Assembly (NCBI GenBank): GCA_016210125.1
Contig: JACQUS010000537.1
Location: forward strand, 1 to 15,205
Direction: 5' to 3'
Source of the DNA: Chloroflexota bacterium
Lineage (GTDB): Bacteria; Chloroflexota; UBA6077; FW602-bin22; JACQUS01
DNA length: 15,205 bases
Shown here: piece after piece, positions 13,579 through 15,205 of the stretch
Layout: every line of letters starts with the position of its first letter
How positions within the stretch are numbered: the stretch's first letter is position 1
Position numbers and translations under genes: made by a program
The notes under the pieces: model-generated
Database searches by the model: none
The model's input: only the letters and a program-made list of their open reading frames with translations
What the model was told of the DNA's origin: nothing

Positions 13579-14637
13579 ATGCTGGAAGTCACCCCACGCC
13601 CGCAAACGCCTGAGCTGGACCAGGTGGATCGCCGCCTCCTGAATGGTATCCAGGCCGACTTTCCGCTGGCCAGCCGGCCCTTCGCCGCGCTGGGCGAGCG
13701 CTTCGGCTGCGACGAGCAGGAGGTCATCAAGCGCCTCGGCGCGCTGAAGCGCCGCCGGATCATCCGCCAGATCAGCGCCATCTTCGACACACGCAGCATG
13801 GGCTACCGCTCAAGCCTGGTGGCCATGCGCGTCGAGCCGGGGCGCGTGGAGAGGGCGGCACGCGTGATCAATACCCATCCGGGGGTCACCCACAACTACG
13901 AGCGCAACCACGAGTTCAACCTCTGGTTCACGGTCGCCGTCCCGCCGACGATGGACCTCCAGCGGCACGTCGACCGGCTGCACGCGCTGGCCGGCGCGCT
14001 CTCGACGCGCATCCTCCAGACCATCCGCCTGTTCAAGATCGCCGTGCAGCTCGATATGACCGGCGAGGAGAGCGCCACCGCCCAGGCCGAGCCGCTCTAC
14101 GGCGACCACCGACGGCCGAAGCAGCCGCGCGAGCTGGACGCGGTGGAGGTCGGCGTCGTGCGCGAGCTTCAGGAAGACTTGCCGTTGGAGCCGGCACCCT
14201 TCGCGCCGATGGCCGAGCGCCTCGGTATCGGCGAAGAGGAGCTGTTCGCTCGCGCGCGGGCGCTCCAGGACGAGGGGCTGCTGCGGCGCTTCGCGGCGAT
14301 CCTCTACCACCGCAAGGCCGGCTTCCGCGCGAACGCTATGGGCGTGTGGAAGGTCGACCCGGAGGCCATGGACCGCATCGGGCCGATGGTCGCCTCGTTC
14401 AAGGCCGTGAGCCACTGCTACCAGCGACCGATCTACGCGGACTGGCCGTACAACTTGTTCAGTATGATCCACGGCCGCAGCAAGGACGAGTGCGAGGAGA
14501 TCATCGCCGCCATCGCCCTGGCGACGGGCCTGACCGACTACGCGGCTCTTTACTCCACACGCGAGTACAAGAAGACGCGCGTGCGCTACTACACGCCCGA
14601 GTACGAGCAGTGGGAGGCTCGGCACCTCAGCGCATGA
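13579..14637 (+). CDS. ahbAB: Fused siroheme decarboxylase AhbA-AhbB (NirDL-like)
   Basis: A 352-residue protein with two tandem Lrp/AsnC-like halves. Half one (about 12-165) has a winged-helix start (LDQVDRRLLNGIQADFPL) and the AhbA/NirD core GVTHNYERNHEFNLWFT (102-118). Half two (about 185-345) has its own helix-turn-helix-like part and the AhbB/NirL core VSHCYQRPIYADW then PYNLFSMIHGRS (277-301), closing with LYSTREYKKTRVRYYTPEY (324-342). Known siroheme decarboxylases remove the C12 and C18 acetate carboxyls of siroheme to give 12,18-didecarboxysiroheme, a step to heme b by the Ahb route or to heme d1. AhbA and AhbB usually are separate subunits forming a heterodimer; here they are one chain, as in some NirDL proteins. 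ATG 13579 has GAGAGG about 10 bases upstream. Automatic annotation may mislabel it an AsnC regulator. No ahbC, ahbD or nirS/J lies within the window, so the end product is open. Confidence 0.92.
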   Translation: MLEVTPRPQTPELDQVDRRLLNGIQADFPLASRPFAALGERFGCDEQEVIKRLGALKRRRIIRQISAIFDTRSMGYRSSLVAMRVEPGRVERAARVINTHPGVTHNYERNHEFNLWFTVAVPPTMDLQRHVDRLHALAGALSTRILQTIRLFKIAVQLDMTGEESATAQAEPLYGDHRRPKQPRELDAVEVGVVRELQEDLPLEPAPFAPMAERLGIGEEELFARARALQDEGLLRRFAAILYHRKAGFRANAMGVWKVDPEAMDRIGPMVASFKAVSHCYQRPIYADWPYNLFSMIHGRSKDECEEIIAAIALATGLTDYAALYSTREYKKTRVRYYTPEYEQWEARHLSA

Positions 14638-14965
14638 TAGCCGGCGATCCGATGCCGAGCGGCACCCCTTGCCGCAGCGGCAGAGCGACGGAGCGATTGC
14701 TGAGGCTGGCCGCTCGACGCGTGCCGCGAGCGCCGCGGCGCGACGTCCCCCTCGCCGCGTGCCGAGAGAGGCCGCAGGAGCACCAGACGCCCCCGCCGCG
14801 GCAGCGCTGCGCCCGGCCAATGCCGCATTGCTCGGCGCCGCAGCGACGCGCACGCTCCGCCAGCCGCCACACGCGGCACCATGCCCGGCGTGCAAGACGG
14901 CCTGGCCTCCAGCATCGCAGCGCCCGGCTCTCCCCTGAAAATAGATGCCAAGCGTTACCCCCTAG
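14638..14965. other. Gene-poor stretch after ahbAB
   Basis: No convincing gene is present. Open frames on both strands are Arg/Pro/Ala-rich with no domain pattern. Two small hairpins sit close to the ahbAB stop, TGCCG-AG-CGGCA (14653-14664) and TGCCGC-A-GCGGCA (14670-14682), and might help end its transcript. A TAG at 14963-14965 closes off the frame of the kinase that follows. Confidence 0.4.
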
Positions 14966-15070
14966 CCAATCGCCCACGGCTGCCGATGCACTTCATGGAA
15001 GCCCATTGAGCGCCGTGAGGCTTGCGCTATCTTCGATCTTCGACCCGGGGCCGTCGTCGCCTGTTTCCAG

Positions 15071-15205
15071 GTGCTCCGCGTGGCCGGAGCCGGGAATCGG
15101 GCCACGGTATACCAGGCCTACGATATTCAGCGGCAGCGCTTCGTCGCGCTGAAGGTGCTGCACGTCGAGTTCCCCGGCAGCATCGCCGCCGACGAGCACA
15201 TCGGC
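15071..15205 (+). CDS. Serine/threonine protein kinase N-terminus, 3' end outside window
   Basis: The frame reads VLRVAGAGNRATVYQAYD, then RQRFVALKVLH, which is the start of a Hanks-type kinase. The glycine-rich loop GAGNRATVY fits GxGxxxxV and the VALK lysine that binds ATP follows at the usual spacing. Bases before 15071 in the same frame still look like family sequence (LRPGAVVACFQ), back to about 15041, and the frame is open to a TAG at 14963. Yet it has no ATG, GTG or TTG between that stop and the GTG at 15071, which would cut into the N-lobe. So the start is either a rare codon (an ATT at 15005 lies after GGAAG), or the gene has a frameshift or sequence error near here. The coordinate given is the earliest conventional start. 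The kinase would phosphorylate protein Ser/Thr residues; substrate and any C-terminal sensor domain are not visible. Confidence 0.6.
   Translation, partial: MLRVAGAGNRATVYQAYDIQRQRFVALKVLHVEFPGSIAADEHIG

Noticed and set aside
13384..13605. Upstream extension of glgP to an ATG at 13605
   Set aside because: It would overlap the start of ahbAB and adds an Arg/Pro-rich segment unlike the family; GTG at 13383 has an SD.
13579..14637. AsnC/Lrp transcription regulator
   Set aside because: The AhbA and AhbB core motifs are both present, and siroheme decarboxylases share the Lrp fold; a regulator role is the weaker reading.
14638..14960. Coding frames on both strands after ahbAB
   Set aside because: No SD-supported start, no domain, and strongly biased Arg/Pro composition in all frames.

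Overview
This is a GC-rich (roughly two-thirds G+C) bacterial chromosomal window. It has 11 supportable protein-coding genes, two of them cut by the window edges. The mix of an archaeal-like NEW3 surface protein with an ABC-2 exporter, a short-form glucan phosphorylase with a DUF3417-type N-terminus, a fused siroheme decarboxylase, an isolated fliG and dispersed GC-rich hairpin repeats ending in CCCCTAC would fit a Chloroflexota lineage of the Thermomicrobia/Sphaerobacter type. That placement is inference from general resemblance; no marker gene here proves it.

Layout. (1) 1-3238, minus strand: a two-gene operon, a DAO-family FAD oxidoreductase followed 8 bases later by a DUF3604 protein that runs off the left edge. 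(2) 3500-4963, plus strand: an Amt ammonium transporter with signal peptide, divergent from the operon. (3) 4964-5488: an inverted-repeat element, four tandem 15-bp repeats forming the leader of a probable 34-residue single-span membrane protein, and two strong hairpins. (4) 5489-6535, minus: an isolated full-length FliG. (5) 6759-9904, minus: a three-gene operon, a secreted triple-NEW3 anchored protein, an ABC ATPase and an ABC-2 permease. (6) 9905-10600: a gene-free stretch with short tandem repeats, the second copy of a dispersed repeat (the first is at 6636-6712), and large inverted repeats that probably end the next operon. (7) 10601-13383, minus: alpha-glucan phosphorylase whose stop overlaps the start of a 72-residue protein of unknown function. 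(8) 13579-14637, plus: a fused AhbA-AhbB siroheme decarboxylase, divergent from glgP, with a good sigma-70-type promoter overlapped by a palindrome. (9) 14638-15205: a gene-poor stretch, then the start of a Ser/Thr protein kinase domain that lacks an obvious start codon.

How the genes work together. The units are mostly independent housekeeping or metabolic modules: ammonium uptake, alpha-glucan breakdown, and an alternative heme (or heme d1) biosynthesis step. The NEW3-ABC operon looks like a self-contained envelope export or sensing system. The oxidoreductase and DUF3604 pair looks like a catabolic unit of unknown substrate. No mobile element with a transposase, no CRISPR array and no RNA gene was found. 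The least described material is the small membrane protein with its repeated leader, the tandem SD-like leader of the NEW3 gene, and the coupled 72-residue protein after glgP.
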